Shown here piece by piece: positions 25,527 to 34,227 of a stretch of 64,000 nt of DNA. The notes below the pieces were generated by a model. That model saw only the letters and a program-made list of their open reading frames with translations. It had not been told where the DNA came from and ran no database searches. The stretch is from NCBI RefSeq assembly GCF_008180445.1, contig NZ_VTER01000007.1, positions 461,054-525,053 of the forward strand, given 5' to 3'. The position numbers and the translations under genes were made by a program. The stretch is from Bacillus_AB infantis_B. Lineage in GTDB: Bacteria > Bacillota > Bacilli > Bacillales > Cytobacillaceae. Position 1 is the stretch's first letter. Each line of letters begins with the position of its first letter.

Positions 25527-26987
25527 ATGAATATTTCATGGAGAGATTTTCCTTTTGCACTCATAAGCGTGCCTCTGATCATCCTTGCACTCATAATTCC
25601 CCATTCGATTGTCGGGCTTGGGGTATCGGCGCTATTGGCCCTGTATGCGTTTTTCTCGCCGAAGAATGGCCTGCTGAACCTGCTGATTTATTTTCCGACC
25701 CGTTCGTTTTTGATTGAAATAAACCCATCGCTGAAGATGGCAGGAGATCTAATCATCCTGGCGGCATTCGCAAGTGTGGTGCTGAAATATCTTCTTCAGA
25801 AAGAATGGAAGAAGATATTTGAATTCCATATTTTCGAATGGGCGTTCTTCGCCTTTTGTGCAGTGGGAGCCATCTCGGCGCTCCTGACCGGTGTATCGCT
25901 AACTGCCATCGTATTCCAGCTCAGGGCCTTCCTGATCACGTATATCGTGTTTTATGTTGTGAGGCGCCTGAATATTACAAAAGAAGATATACTGAAGTTT
26001 CTTTGGACAACCTTCTTCATGGCCATCCTGCTCTGTTTGCACGGCCTCGTAGAGAAGCTCTCCCTGAGGACGCTCCTCATGCCGGAAAAATGGGTCGGGC
26101 GCTCATTGTCCTACAATAACCGCGTAAGGATCTACGGACTGATCGACAATCCGAACGTATTGGCTGTATACCTGTCCATTGCGTTCATGCTTGGCGTGTA
26201 TCTGAAGCAGCTCGTCAATAATGGCAGAACAAGGCTGTTCATCAATATCGGCCTTGTGCTCATGCTTGGCGTCATCACGCTGACCTATTCACGCGGGACA
26301 TATATCGGCTTTGTGATTGCTTTGGTTGTCTATATCCTGCTCACAAAAGAGTGGAAGAGGGCCCGCAATATCGTTATCGGCATCCTGATAGCAGTTGTCC
26401 TGGTCAATATTCCGGTGACAAAAGGAGCGAACTACTTTAAGCTCCAGGGGCTGGATCAGGATGTACCGCGCACCGAAACGCCTGCAGACCAGACTGAACA
26501 GCCTTCAGACGAGGAGCGGCGTTTCAAGGAAACATTCGAGATGTCGACCGTTGAGCTCAGCAAGACAACCGGCCGTCTGTTCATTGTGAACAAGGGCTTT
26601 GAAATTTTTAAAGACCACCCGGTTATCGGTACAGGCTTTGCCACTTACGGCGATTCAGCGGCAAAGAGCTATTCTTCGCCGATTTATGATGACTATGGCA
26701 TCGAGAATGACATCTATTCGGACAACCAGTATATCCAGATCATCGCCCAGACAGGCGCGGTCGGTGTTATCCTGTTTGCTGTCTTCCTTTTGGGCATGCT
26801 GTTCTTCCTGTGGAAAAACAGGCAGGAATCCAAATCGGCAATCGCCCTCATGAGTGTCCTGCTGGCAGTATTTGCCTGCGCGCTGCTCTACAATATTTGG
26901 GAAGATAAGACGTATACAACTTATTTCTTCATGATGCTGGCAGCTGTTGCCGGTACTTTTACAGTCAAAAGGAATGAGCAATCATGA
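25527..26987 (+). CDS. O-antigen ligase/polymerase-like membrane protein
   Basis: A 486-residue polytopic protein of the Wzy/WaaL superfamily. It has around ten or more hydrophobic segments and a long outer loop (~300-410) holding the family-typical FKDHPVIGTGFATYGD and DNQYIQIIAQTGAVGVILF blocks. It should either polymerise or ligate the cell-wall polysaccharide outside the membrane. The start is ATG 25527 after AAAGGA; a longer frame from 25458 begins inside the preceding hairpin and is rejected. The stop overlaps the next ATG by four bases (ATGA), so the two are coupled. Confidence 0.83.
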   Translation: MNISWRDFPFALISVPLIILALIIPHSIVGLGVSALLALYAFFSPKNGLLNLLIYFPTRSFLIEINPSLKMAGDLIILAAFASVVLKYLLQKEWKKIFEFHIFEWAFFAFCAVGAISALLTGVSLTAIVFQLRAFLITYIVFYVVRRLNITKEDILKFLWTTFFMAILLCLHGLVEKLSLRTLLMPEKWVGRSLSYNNRVRIYGLIDNPNVLAVYLSIAFMLGVYLKQLVNNGRTRLFINIGLVLMLGVITLTYSRGTYIGFVIALVVYILLTKEWKRARNIVIGILIAVVLVNIPVTKGANYFKLQGLDQDVPRTETPADQTEQPSDEERRFKETFEMSTVELSKTTGRLFIVNKGFEIFKDHPVIGTGFATYGDSAAKSYSSPIYDDYGIENDIYSDNQYIQIIAQTGAVGVILFAVFLLGMLFFLWKNRQESKSAIALMSVLLAVFACALLYNIWEDKTYTTYFFMMLAAVAGTFTVKRNEQS

Positions 26988-28081
26988 AAATATTGCATCT
27001 AATCAGCGGAGGGGAGACAGGTGGTTCAAAAAACCACCTTCTTTCTTTATTAAGCCATCTAAAGTCCGAGGACATCCTGCTTGGCGTCTTTCAGGAAGGG
27101 AAGCTCGCACAGGAAGCAAGGGAGCTTGGGATCCCGCTGGTCTTCTTCAACCAGAAATCCCGCTATGACCTGTCCATCTTATCGAGGATTAAAAAGGTGA
27201 TCAAAGATGAAGAAATCACCATTGTCCATACTCATGGGCCGAGGGCGAACCTTTTCGCCTATATGGTGAGAAAAATGATTCCGTTCAAATGGGTCACCAC
27301 GATCCACAGCAATCCCGAGCAGGACTTTATTAAAGGCGGAATCAAAGGAAGGGTCTTTACCGCAATCAATATGAATGTCATCCGGAAAATTGATCATTTC
27401 TTTGCCGTTTCTGAACGCTTCAAAAGCATGATCACCGGCTTCGGCATACCGGCCGGGAAAATCACGACCATTTATAACGGCATTTCGTTTGATAAAGAAT
27501 TGAGAAACAATCTGACAAGGGGAGATCTGGGGCTCTCAGAAGAGGAGTTTGCTGTCATCATGGTGGCGCGCCTGCATCCGATCAAAGGCCACACCGTTGT
27601 CTTTGATGCTTTCCAGAGCCTTTTGAAAAAAAGACCGGATACAACGCTGCTCTTGATCGGCGACGGACCGATACGGGAGGAGCTTGAAAAGGAAGCTGCC
27701 AGGAAAGGGATCGCGGAAAAAGTCCGCTTCCTCGGCTTTCATGATGATGTCCACTCATATCTGTCCCTATCAGACGTCAAGCTGCTCGCATCCTACAGCG
27801 AAAGCTTCCCGCTCGTCATTCTGGAAGCGGCCCGCGCCCATGTCCCGGTCATCTCTACCGATGTCGGCGGTGTGAAGGATTTGATTTCCGATCCTTCGCT
27901 GGGCTGGATTGTACCTGTCAAGGATGCATCTGCGATAGAGTCAGCTATTCTTGCAGCAGCTGAAGCGAAGGATCAGGGGGAACTCTCAGAAATGGGAGAC
28001 AAACTCTATGAAAAAGCATCGGCTCTTTATTCTGTCAAACAGCTCGCCGACCAGACTTTGGAAACATACCAAAAAATATAG
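26984..28081 (+). CDS. GT4-family glycosyltransferase
   Basis: A 365-residue GT-B enzyme: N-terminal SGGETGGSKNHLLSL loop, HTHGPRANLFAY, then VARLHPIKGHTVV, LLIGDGPIREEL, and the donor-site block SYSESFPLVILEAARAHVPVISTDVGGVKDLI. Cytoplasmic side of the membrane. It overlaps the ligase-like gene by four bases and is last in its unit, before a strong terminator. It probably completes the cell-wall polysaccharide repeat; the sugar is not predictable. Confidence 0.87.
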   Translation: MKILHLISGGETGGSKNHLLSLLSHLKSEDILLGVFQEGKLAQEARELGIPLVFFNQKSRYDLSILSRIKKVIKDEEITIVHTHGPRANLFAYMVRKMIPFKWVTTIHSNPEQDFIKGGIKGRVFTAINMNVIRKIDHFFAVSERFKSMITGFGIPAGKITTIYNGISFDKELRNNLTRGDLGLSEEEFAVIMVARLHPIKGHTVVFDAFQSLLKKRPDTTLLLIGDGPIREELEKEAARKGIAEKVRFLGFHDDVHSYLSLSDVKLLASYSESFPLVILEAARAHVPVISTDVGGVKDLISDPSLGWIVPVKDASAIESAILAAAEAKDQGELSEMGDKLYEKASALYSVKQLADQTLETYQKI

Positions 28082-28126
28082 CATACACCAAAGCCGGTAT
28101 GCATACACTGGCAAGGTGAGTTCAGC

Positions 28127-28157
28127 AAAGCATGCAGCTCTTCTGCATGCTTTTTTT
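28127..28157 (+). terminator. Terminator of the wecC-to-glycosyltransferase unit
   Basis: AAAGCATGCAG / CTGCATGCTTT with a 5-base loop and a T-run. Confidence 0.92.
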
Positions 28158-28260
28158 CTTGGAAAATAATATAAAAAAACTTGAAACTAAATCAAAACTC
28201 ACATCGTCTAATATAAAGGGTGGAAGTGCTGGAAACAATTACTATGCCAAACTAGTATTA

Positions 28261-28426
28261 TTTTGCCATGGTATTTCTTTCATCTAAAGTAAATTACCTG
28301 TATAATAATTTTTGTTGCTGGTATTCCAATCCCAAAGCAAGGGATAAGTGGGTATTGTGGCAAAAAACAGTTAGCAGGGAGAATATTGTAAAAAACAGTT
28401 GAAATTTAATCCATTTTTGGTAGAAT
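28261..28426 (+). promoter_or_regulatory. S-layer gene promoter region
   Basis: TTGAAA (28399-28404), 16 bases, TAGAAT (28421-28426) with an upstream TGG forming an extended -10. A second possible -10, TATAAT, is at 28301-28306. The 13-mer TTTTGCCATGGTA is at 28261. The resulting leader would be over 200 nt, which is usual for S-layer genes. Confidence 0.6.
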
Positions 28427-28577
28427 AGAATACGTGTATAGTAGTTCTATTCTGTCATTTAGGAGAGAAGCACTGTTTTTCTTCCACGATCGCCCATTTT
28501 CACCTACATAGGCTAATCGAAATATGGGGAATTTTGACGGTAATAGGAACCTGCTAAACTGCAACAACTTGTGTTCA

Positions 28578-28596
28578 TCGAAGATTCAATCTTCGA
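28578..28596 (+). promoter_or_regulatory. Perfect leader hairpin before the S-layer gene
   Basis: TCGAAGATT C AATCTTCGA, nine paired bases around one base, 45 bases before the ATG. It is probably an mRNA-stabilising leader element. Confidence 0.5.
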
Positions 28597-28640
28597 ACTA
28601 TTAAAAACCTTTATTTACAAAACAGGGAGGAAACAAACAC

Positions 28641-31046
28641 ATGGCTTATCAACCTAAGTCTTACCGCAAGTTCATCGCAACAGCTGCTACTGCAACAATC
28701 GTTGCTTCTGCTGTAGCTCCAGCTGCAAGCGCAGCTTCTGTATCTGATTTCACAGATGTAGCTGCAAAATACAAAGACGCTGTAAACTACCTCGTAGTAA
28801 ACGGCATCACAAATGGTACTACTGACACTACATTCGGCACACACGACAACGTTAAACGCGGTGATGCTGCAATCTGGTTAGCAAAAGCTCTTAAGCTTGA
28901 CCTGACTAACGTACCAGCTTCAGGCTTCACTGATACTGGCCGCTACGATGCTGCTGTATCTGCACTTAAATCAGAAGGCGTTCTTTCTGGTAAAACTGCT
29001 ACAACTTTCGAACCTAATGCACTTTTAACTCGCGGCGAAATGGCGAAGATCCTTGCTAACGCTTACGATCTGAAATCAGATGCTGCAGTTCCTTTCACTG
29101 ACCTTGGCCCTAACTTCGGTCCTTACATCAAGGCTCTTTACGAGTTCGAAGTTACTCAAGGTAAAACAGCTACAACTTTCGGAACTAGCATGAACATCAC
29201 TCGCGGTGACCTTGCGATCTTCCTTAAGAGAGCTGCTGAAGTAGTAAAAGAGCCGGTTGTTACTAGCGTAACTCCTCTTAACGCTTTAGAAGTTGAAGTT
29301 AAATTCAACACAGCTGTTAACAAAACTGATGCTGAAAATGTAGCACGCTACTCTATCAATGGAACTAGCCCATCAAAGGCTACTCTTTCTGAAGACGGCA
29401 AAACTGTTACATTGCGTTATGCTGCAGCAACTCAAGTAGAAGTTAAAGACGGCGTTGTAGTCGTTGATGCTGTTGTCACAGCTGCAAATGCAGATGTTAA
29501 AACAAAGAAATTCACTTCAGTTTACTCTTACGAAGATACAGTTCGTCCTACACTGACAACTGTAACTTACGATAACTACTATACTGCAAAAGTTTGGTTC
29601 TCTGAGCCAATCCAAAGCGCTGGAAACGTTCAAATCAGCGATGCGAACGCTTCATACTCTCACAATGCAGGCGATAAGTTCATCACTGTAAACTTATCAA
29701 ATGCTAATGTGGCAATGGACAAAAACATCACTGTAACAGTTGTAGGTGCTACTGATTACTCAGGTAACCTGGTATCTCCAAACCCAGTGGTTGCTAACGT
29801 TCAAAAAGTTAAAACTGACAGTGTAAAACCAACAGTTAGCTCTGTAGATGTTCAAGACACTACTCGCTTCTCAGTTAAATTCTCTGAAGCATTGGCAGCT
29901 AACCCAACAATCACTGTTAATGGAACTGACGTAACTTCAATTGCCGGTACTACTATTACTGTAGATTCAAAAGACTCTACTAAGTACAATGTAGTTCTTG
30001 GGTCTGCTCAAACTGGTGTTAAAACAGTTGCTGTAGCTGCTGGCTATAAAGACATCAGCGGCAACGAAGGTGCTGCGTTCTCTCAATTGGTAGAGTTCAA
30101 AGCTGATACTACTGCACCAACATATGTAAGCCACGAAGTTAAAACAATCAGCAACAAGCAGTACCTGGTTGTTACTTTCAATGAAGAAGTAACTCCAGTT
30201 GCAGCTAAAGCTGTATATGGCACTTATGTAGATGCTAACTCTGTTACTCGTGAAGTGTCTAACCTTGGCACTGTTTCTTCTCACGATGTAAACAACGATG
30301 GCAAATACGAAGCAGTTAAAGTTGAGTTGACTGGAAACAATCCTGGCAGCTATACTGTAACTCTTCCATCCGGACTTGTTGAAGACCAAGCTGGCAATGA
30401 TTCAGTTGCTAAATCTGCTACATTCACTCTTGGATCTGCATCTGATTCTGATAAGCCTTCAGTAACTGCTTATTCTGTAAATGCTGATAAAGTTACTGTA
30501 GCTTTCAGCGAGCCTGTTACAGCTGCAACTGCTCTTAACCTTGCTAACTACAAAGTAGAAGGTGAAACTGTATTCACTTCTGCGATCTTCAAAGGCAACC
30601 AGCAAACTGTTGAGTTGACTTTAAGAGAAGGTTCTATCCTGATTGATGGAACTCGCACTGTATCTGTATCTGGTGTAAAAGACGTTAATGGCAATGCTAT
30701 GGACGCTTACACTGCACTAACTCCATTCAAAGAGAATGTTAAACCAACAATCTCTGGAGCTAGATTAACTGCAGCTAACACAGTGACAGTTACATTCTCT
30801 GAAGCAATGAAAGAAGCTAATCTTGAAGATGCTACTGTAGACTTCAAAGTTAAAGTTGACGGTGTAGACCGCACTGTTACAAACTGGGATTATACTGCTG
30901 GAAACCAAACTCTAGCAATCACTTTCTCTAATGTTGTAACTGATCTTAGCAAGCCAGTTGTTCTTGAAGTACTTTCTGGAAACAACGTTGTAGATGCTAA
31001 CGGCAACAGCCTTGCAACTACTGGTACTGTTACAGTTACAAAATAA
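28641..31046 (+). CDS. Major S-layer protein
   Basis: Likely the lattice-forming surface protein. 801 residues: signal peptide (KSYRKFIATAATATIVASAVAPAASA), three SLH motifs (~32-210; for example TRGEMAKILANAY), then Ig/Big-type modules with repeated S-V-K-P-T-V-S and F-S-E-A/P-V motifs to the end. Start ATG 28641 with GGGAGG. Codon choice stands out: almost only GCT/GCA, GTA/GTT, ACT/ACA, with few GC-ending codons, unlike neighbouring genes and as expected for the most abundant protein. The long leader and its own terminator agree. SLH binding needs the pyruvylated polymer made by the csaB cluster next door. Confidence 0.92.
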   Translation: MAYQPKSYRKFIATAATATIVASAVAPAASAASVSDFTDVAAKYKDAVNYLVVNGITNGTTDTTFGTHDNVKRGDAAIWLAKALKLDLTNVPASGFTDTGRYDAAVSALKSEGVLSGKTATTFEPNALLTRGEMAKILANAYDLKSDAAVPFTDLGPNFGPYIKALYEFEVTQGKTATTFGTSMNITRGDLAIFLKRAAEVVKEPVVTSVTPLNALEVEVKFNTAVNKTDAENVARYSINGTSPSKATLSEDGKTVTLRYAAATQVEVKDGVVVVDAVVTAANADVKTKKFTSVYSYEDTVRPTLTTVTYDNYYTAKVWFSEPIQSAGNVQISDANASYSHNAGDKFITVNLSNANVAMDKNITVTVVGATDYSGNLVSPNPVVANVQKVKTDSVKPTVSSVDVQDTTRFSVKFSEALAANPTITVNGTDVTSIAGTTITVDSKDSTKYNVVLGSAQTGVKTVAVAAGYKDISGNEGAAFSQLVEFKADTTAPTYVSHEVKTISNKQYLVVTFNEEVTPVAAKAVYGTYVDANSVTREVSNLGTVSSHDVNNDGKYEAVKVELTGNNPGSYTVTLPSGLVEDQAGNDSVAKSATFTLGSASDSDKPSVTAYSVNADKVTVAFSEPVTAATALNLANYKVEGETVFTSAIFKGNQQTVELTLREGSILIDGTRTVSVSGVKDVNGNAMDAYTALTPFKENVKPTISGARLTAANTVTVTFSEAMKEANLEDATVDFKVKVDGVDRTVTNWDYTAGNQTLAITFSNVVTDLSKPVVLEVLSGNNVVDANGNSLATTGTVTVTK

Positions 31047-31060
31047 TAGATTTACAGACT

Positions 31061-31088
31061 AAGGAACCGCTCCGGCGGTTCCTTTTTT
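31061..31088 (+). terminator. Terminator of the S-layer gene
   Basis: AAGGAACCGC / GCGGTTCCTT with a 3-4 base loop and six T's. Confidence 0.93.
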
Positions 31089-31278
31089 GCTGTGTTTTAT
31101 TAATTTCTAAAAAAATTGCTGATTCTTTCATACTAATTGAAGATCTGTCAGACCTTTAAAGCATTTTTAAGAGAAATAATTTTGGAATAACTTTCACAAT
31201 GAATCTGCCAGCCATACATAGGCCGCAAAGCATAAAGGATTTAAAAACGGTATCATATTATATTATATCGAAAAAGTA

Positions 31279-31294
31279 ATGTAAGCGCTTTTAT
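31279..31294 (+). promoter_or_regulatory. Candidate cre (CcpA) site
   Basis: ATGTAAGCGCTTTTAT matches the cre consensus WTGNAARCGNWWWCAW at 15 of 16 positions. It lies ~120 bases upstream of the extended -10 of the SLH-nucleotidase gene, so activation or weak repression is as likely as a direct block. Confidence 0.45.
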
Positions 31295-31409
31295 TGGCTA
31301 AACACGAAGATTAATTGCTTTACTTTAAATTAATATTCGACAAATACTATGAAATTACGTAAATAATCCGTAAAAATTGTAAAATATCATGCAAAAAAAC
31401 TAGGTCTTT

Positions 31410-31483
31410 TGTTATAATGAGAGAGATTGAGTACTTACTATTCTTAATTAAAGATTTTTTACTAATTTATTGAATAGTAAGTA
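31410..31483 (+). promoter_or_regulatory. Extended -10 promoter and 12-bp leader hairpin
   Basis: TGTTATAAT (31410-31418) is an extended -10. The leader carries TACTTACTATTC (31432-31443) pairing perfectly with GAATAGTAAGTA (31472-31483) around an AT-rich loop, ~60 bases before the start codon. Confidence 0.6.
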
Positions 31484-31544
31484 AATTTTAGGGTAAATAT
31501 CTAACTGGTTGTCAAAACTAACTATATCCAAGGAGGCAAAAATT

Positions 31545-34157
31545 ATGTCGAAACACCGTAAATTTATTGCGACTGCAGCTACAGCAGCTGTCGTAGTATC
31601 AGCAGTTGCCCCGGCTGCAAGTGCTGTCGGATTTAAGGATGTAACAGATCGTTATAAGGAAGCCGTAGATTTCGTGGTTTCTAAAGGTGCAAATGGTATG
31701 TCCTCGACTATGTTTGGGACAAGCGCAGAGATTAAACGTGTTGATGCTGCTGTATTACTGGCGGATGTCCTGGGATTAAATACTCAAGGAGCACCAGCAT
31801 CAGGCTTTAAGGATGTTCCTGCCCGTGCAGCAGGTGCGGTAAATGCGCTGAAAGCAGCTGGTATCACTTCAGGTAAAACAGCCACTATGTTTGACTCGAA
31901 CAGCCCAATTTCCCGCGGAGAGCTGGCTATCTGGATTCATAAAGGCTTTAACTTAAAAGGTTCGACCAGCATGGAGTTTAAAGATGTAACAGATCGTTAT
32001 AGAGCAGCTGTTCAAGCCTTGGCTGCCAATAGTGTTACAGAAGGTATCTCAGCTACAGAGTTTGGCGTTAACTTAAATGCAAAACGCGGGGATTATGCGA
32101 TTTTCTTACATAGAGCCTCCATGACAAAACAAGTATCCCCTGAGGTAGTGAGCGTAACTTCAGTCAGCAGCACTGTTCTTCGTGTCAAGATTAAAGGCGA
32201 TGCAGCCGATGTAAAAGCTTCTGATTTTATGTTCGATAATGGACTGAAAGTGGAAGAAGCGAAAGTTATGCCTGGAGCAGAAGATGGATTCACAATGGTT
32301 GAATTGAAAACATCCTTCCAGGAACCTGGAAAAACATATAAGCTGAACTCGTTCAGCGGCAACGCAGTTGTAGGGAATATTTCATTCGAAGTTCCTTCAG
32401 TCCCTCCTGTAACTCCTCCTCCGGCGAGTGGAGATGGGACGTATGATCTGAATATTATGCACACAAACGATACGCACGCACACTTGGACAATGTGGCCAA
32501 GAAAATTACAGCCATTAAAGAAGAAAGAGCAAATCACCAGAATTCATTATTGCTTGATGCCGGGGATGTTTTCTCAGGCACATTGTACTTCAATGAATTC
32601 AATGGTCTTGCAGATCAAGAGTTCATGAACCTGATCGGTTATGACGCCATGACATTCGGTAACCATGAATTTGATAAGGGTACTGAAACGCTGGCTCCAT
32701 TCGTAAAAGGTGCAAACTTCCCATTTGTTTCTGCAAACGTTGACTTCTCTGCAGATGAAAATCTAAAAGACCAGTTTAACGACGAAATTTCTTCGAATCC
32801 GGAAGATGGCGAAATTTATAACGGAATTGTAAAAGCAGTTAATGGAGAAAAGATTGGGATCTTCGGTTTGACTACTGCAGAAACAAAAGATATCTCCAGC
32901 CCAGGAGAAGATGTAGTATTTGAAGACTATATCGAACAGGCAGAGAAGGCTGTTGAGGCGTTTGAAGCGCAGGGAATCAATAAAATCATTGCACTTACCC
33001 ATATTGGTTATAATGATGGCGGCGGTGACAATGACTTGACTCTGGCTAAAGAAGTCGAAGGAATTGACGTTATCGTAGGCGGGCACTCTCATGATAAACT
33101 GGCAGATCCTGTTATTGATAATACTGGGGATGAGCCAACTGTCATCGTTCAAGCTAACGAATATAGCAAGTTCCTTGGTACGCTTGATGTGAAATTTGAT
33201 GAAGACGGCAAAGTGATCGGCCATGCAGGTGAACTGCTGGATATTGGCAAGTTTGCTGATGATGCACAGGCTAAGCAGATTCTTGAAACAAAATATAAGC
33301 CGGTTGTGACAGAAAAACAAAACACAGTAGTTGGACAAGCAGCAGTAGACTTGATCGGAGGCAACCCGGCAGCACGTACAGGGGAAACTAACCTGGGGAA
33401 CTTCATCACTGACGGGATGCTGGCAAAAGCAAAAACGATCAATCCTGATACAGTCATTGCCCTTCAGAATGGAGGAGGAATCCGTGTAACAGTTCCAGAG
33501 GGGAATATTACCCTAGCCAAGGTTCTTGAAGTACTGCCATTCGGCAACTCACTTGGACTAATGCAGTTGACTGGGGAAGAGATTAAGGCTGCTCTTGAAC
33601 TCAGCGTTAAAGATGCACCTGGTGCATTCGGCGGATTCCTGCAGGTATCAGGCATGAAATATACGTATGATAGCAGTAAGCCGGTTGGAGAAAGAGTACT
33701 TTCTGTTCAAGTAAATGAAAATGGAACGTTCAATGACCTGGATCTTTCTAAGACATATGTAGTGGCAACAAATGTCTTCACTGCTAAAGGCGGAGACGGC
33801 TATACAATGTTTGCCAAAGCTTATGAAGAAGGAAGAGTAAGCGAGCCTGGTTATGTTGACTGGGAAATGCTGAGGGATTATATCGATGCCCAGCCGAACG
33901 ATATTGTTAATCCTTCTGTTGAAGGCCGCATCATTGACAAAGCGACAGCAGAAGAACCAGCTGAAGTGGACGGTGCTGATTTCAGCGGAACTGCAGCTGC
34001 GCCTAAAGTGTATGACGGTGATGTAATGGTGGATGCAACTGGCACGGCGAAACTTGAGTATGCACATGTAAAAGGAAACCTGTACATCAAAGGCGACGCT
34101 TCTACCATTGAATTTAACAATGTTGAGGTTGATGGGGAGACTGAGTTTTTAGATTAA
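31545..34157 (+). CDS. SLH-anchored 5'-nucleotidase / metallophosphatase
   Basis: Surface enzyme expected to strip phosphate from nucleotides. ATG 31545 follows AAGGAGG. 870 residues: signal peptide (KHRKFIATAATAAVV..., like the S-layer protein), three SLH motifs (~28-200), a linker, the metallophosphatase domain (~305-530) with HTNDTHAH, DAGDVFSG, TFGNHEFDKG and VGGHSHDKL metal ligands, the 5'-nucleotidase C-terminal domain (~560-760; GNFITDGML, ALQNGGGIR, PFGNSLGLMQLTG), and a short beta-rich tail. The linker-rich tail (VDATGTAKLEYAHVKGNLYIKG) recalls the beta regions of the SLH giants. The gene downstream encodes a secreted dual nuclease, so nucleotides made there can be dephosphorylated at the wall. 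Confidence 0.92.
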   Translation: MSKHRKFIATAATAAVVVSAVAPAASAVGFKDVTDRYKEAVDFVVSKGANGMSSTMFGTSAEIKRVDAAVLLADVLGLNTQGAPASGFKDVPARAAGAVNALKAAGITSGKTATMFDSNSPISRGELAIWIHKGFNLKGSTSMEFKDVTDRYRAAVQALAANSVTEGISATEFGVNLNAKRGDYAIFLHRASMTKQVSPEVVSVTSVSSTVLRVKIKGDAADVKASDFMFDNGLKVEEAKVMPGAEDGFTMVELKTSFQEPGKTYKLNSFSGNAVVGNISFEVPSVPPVTPPPASGDGTYDLNIMHTNDTHAHLDNVAKKITAIKEERANHQNSLLLDAGDVFSGTLYFNEFNGLADQEFMNLIGYDAMTFGNHEFDKGTETLAPFVKGANFPFVSANVDFSADENLKDQFNDEISSNPEDGEIYNGIVKAVNGEKIGIFGLTTAETKDISSPGEDVVFEDYIEQAEKAVEAFEAQGINKIIALTHIGYNDGGGDNDLTLAKEVEGIDVIVGGHSHDKLADPVIDNTGDEPTVIVQANEYSKFLGTLDVKFDEDGKVIGHAGELLDIGKFADDAQAKQILETKYKPVVTEKQNTVVGQAAVDLIGGNPAARTGETNLGNFITDGMLAKAKTINPDTVIALQNGGGIRVTVPEGNITLAKVLEVLPFGNSLGLMQLTGEEIKAALELSVKDAPGAFGGFLQVSGMKYTYDSSKPVGERVLSVQVNENGTFNDLDLSKTYVVATNVFTAKGGDGYTMFAKAYEEGRVSEPGYVDWEMLRDYIDAQPNDIVNPSVEGRIIDKATAEEPAEVDGADFSGTAAAPKVYDGDVMVDATGTAKLEYAHVKGNLYIKGDASTIEFNNVEVDGETEFLD

Positions 34158-34166
34158 TCATTGCAG

Positions 34167-34192
34167 AATCCTTCTGGTCCGCCAGAAGGATT
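34167..34192 (+). terminator. Hairpin between nucleotidase and nuclease genes
   Basis: Perfect 11-bp stem AATCCTTCTGG / CCAGAAGGATT with loop TCCG but only three T's after it. It looks leaky: no separate promoter is obvious before 34228, so it probably sets the ratio of the two products. Confidence 0.6.
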
Positions 34193-34227
34193 TACATTGC
34201 AAATTAAAACTAATGGGGGAAACTCAC

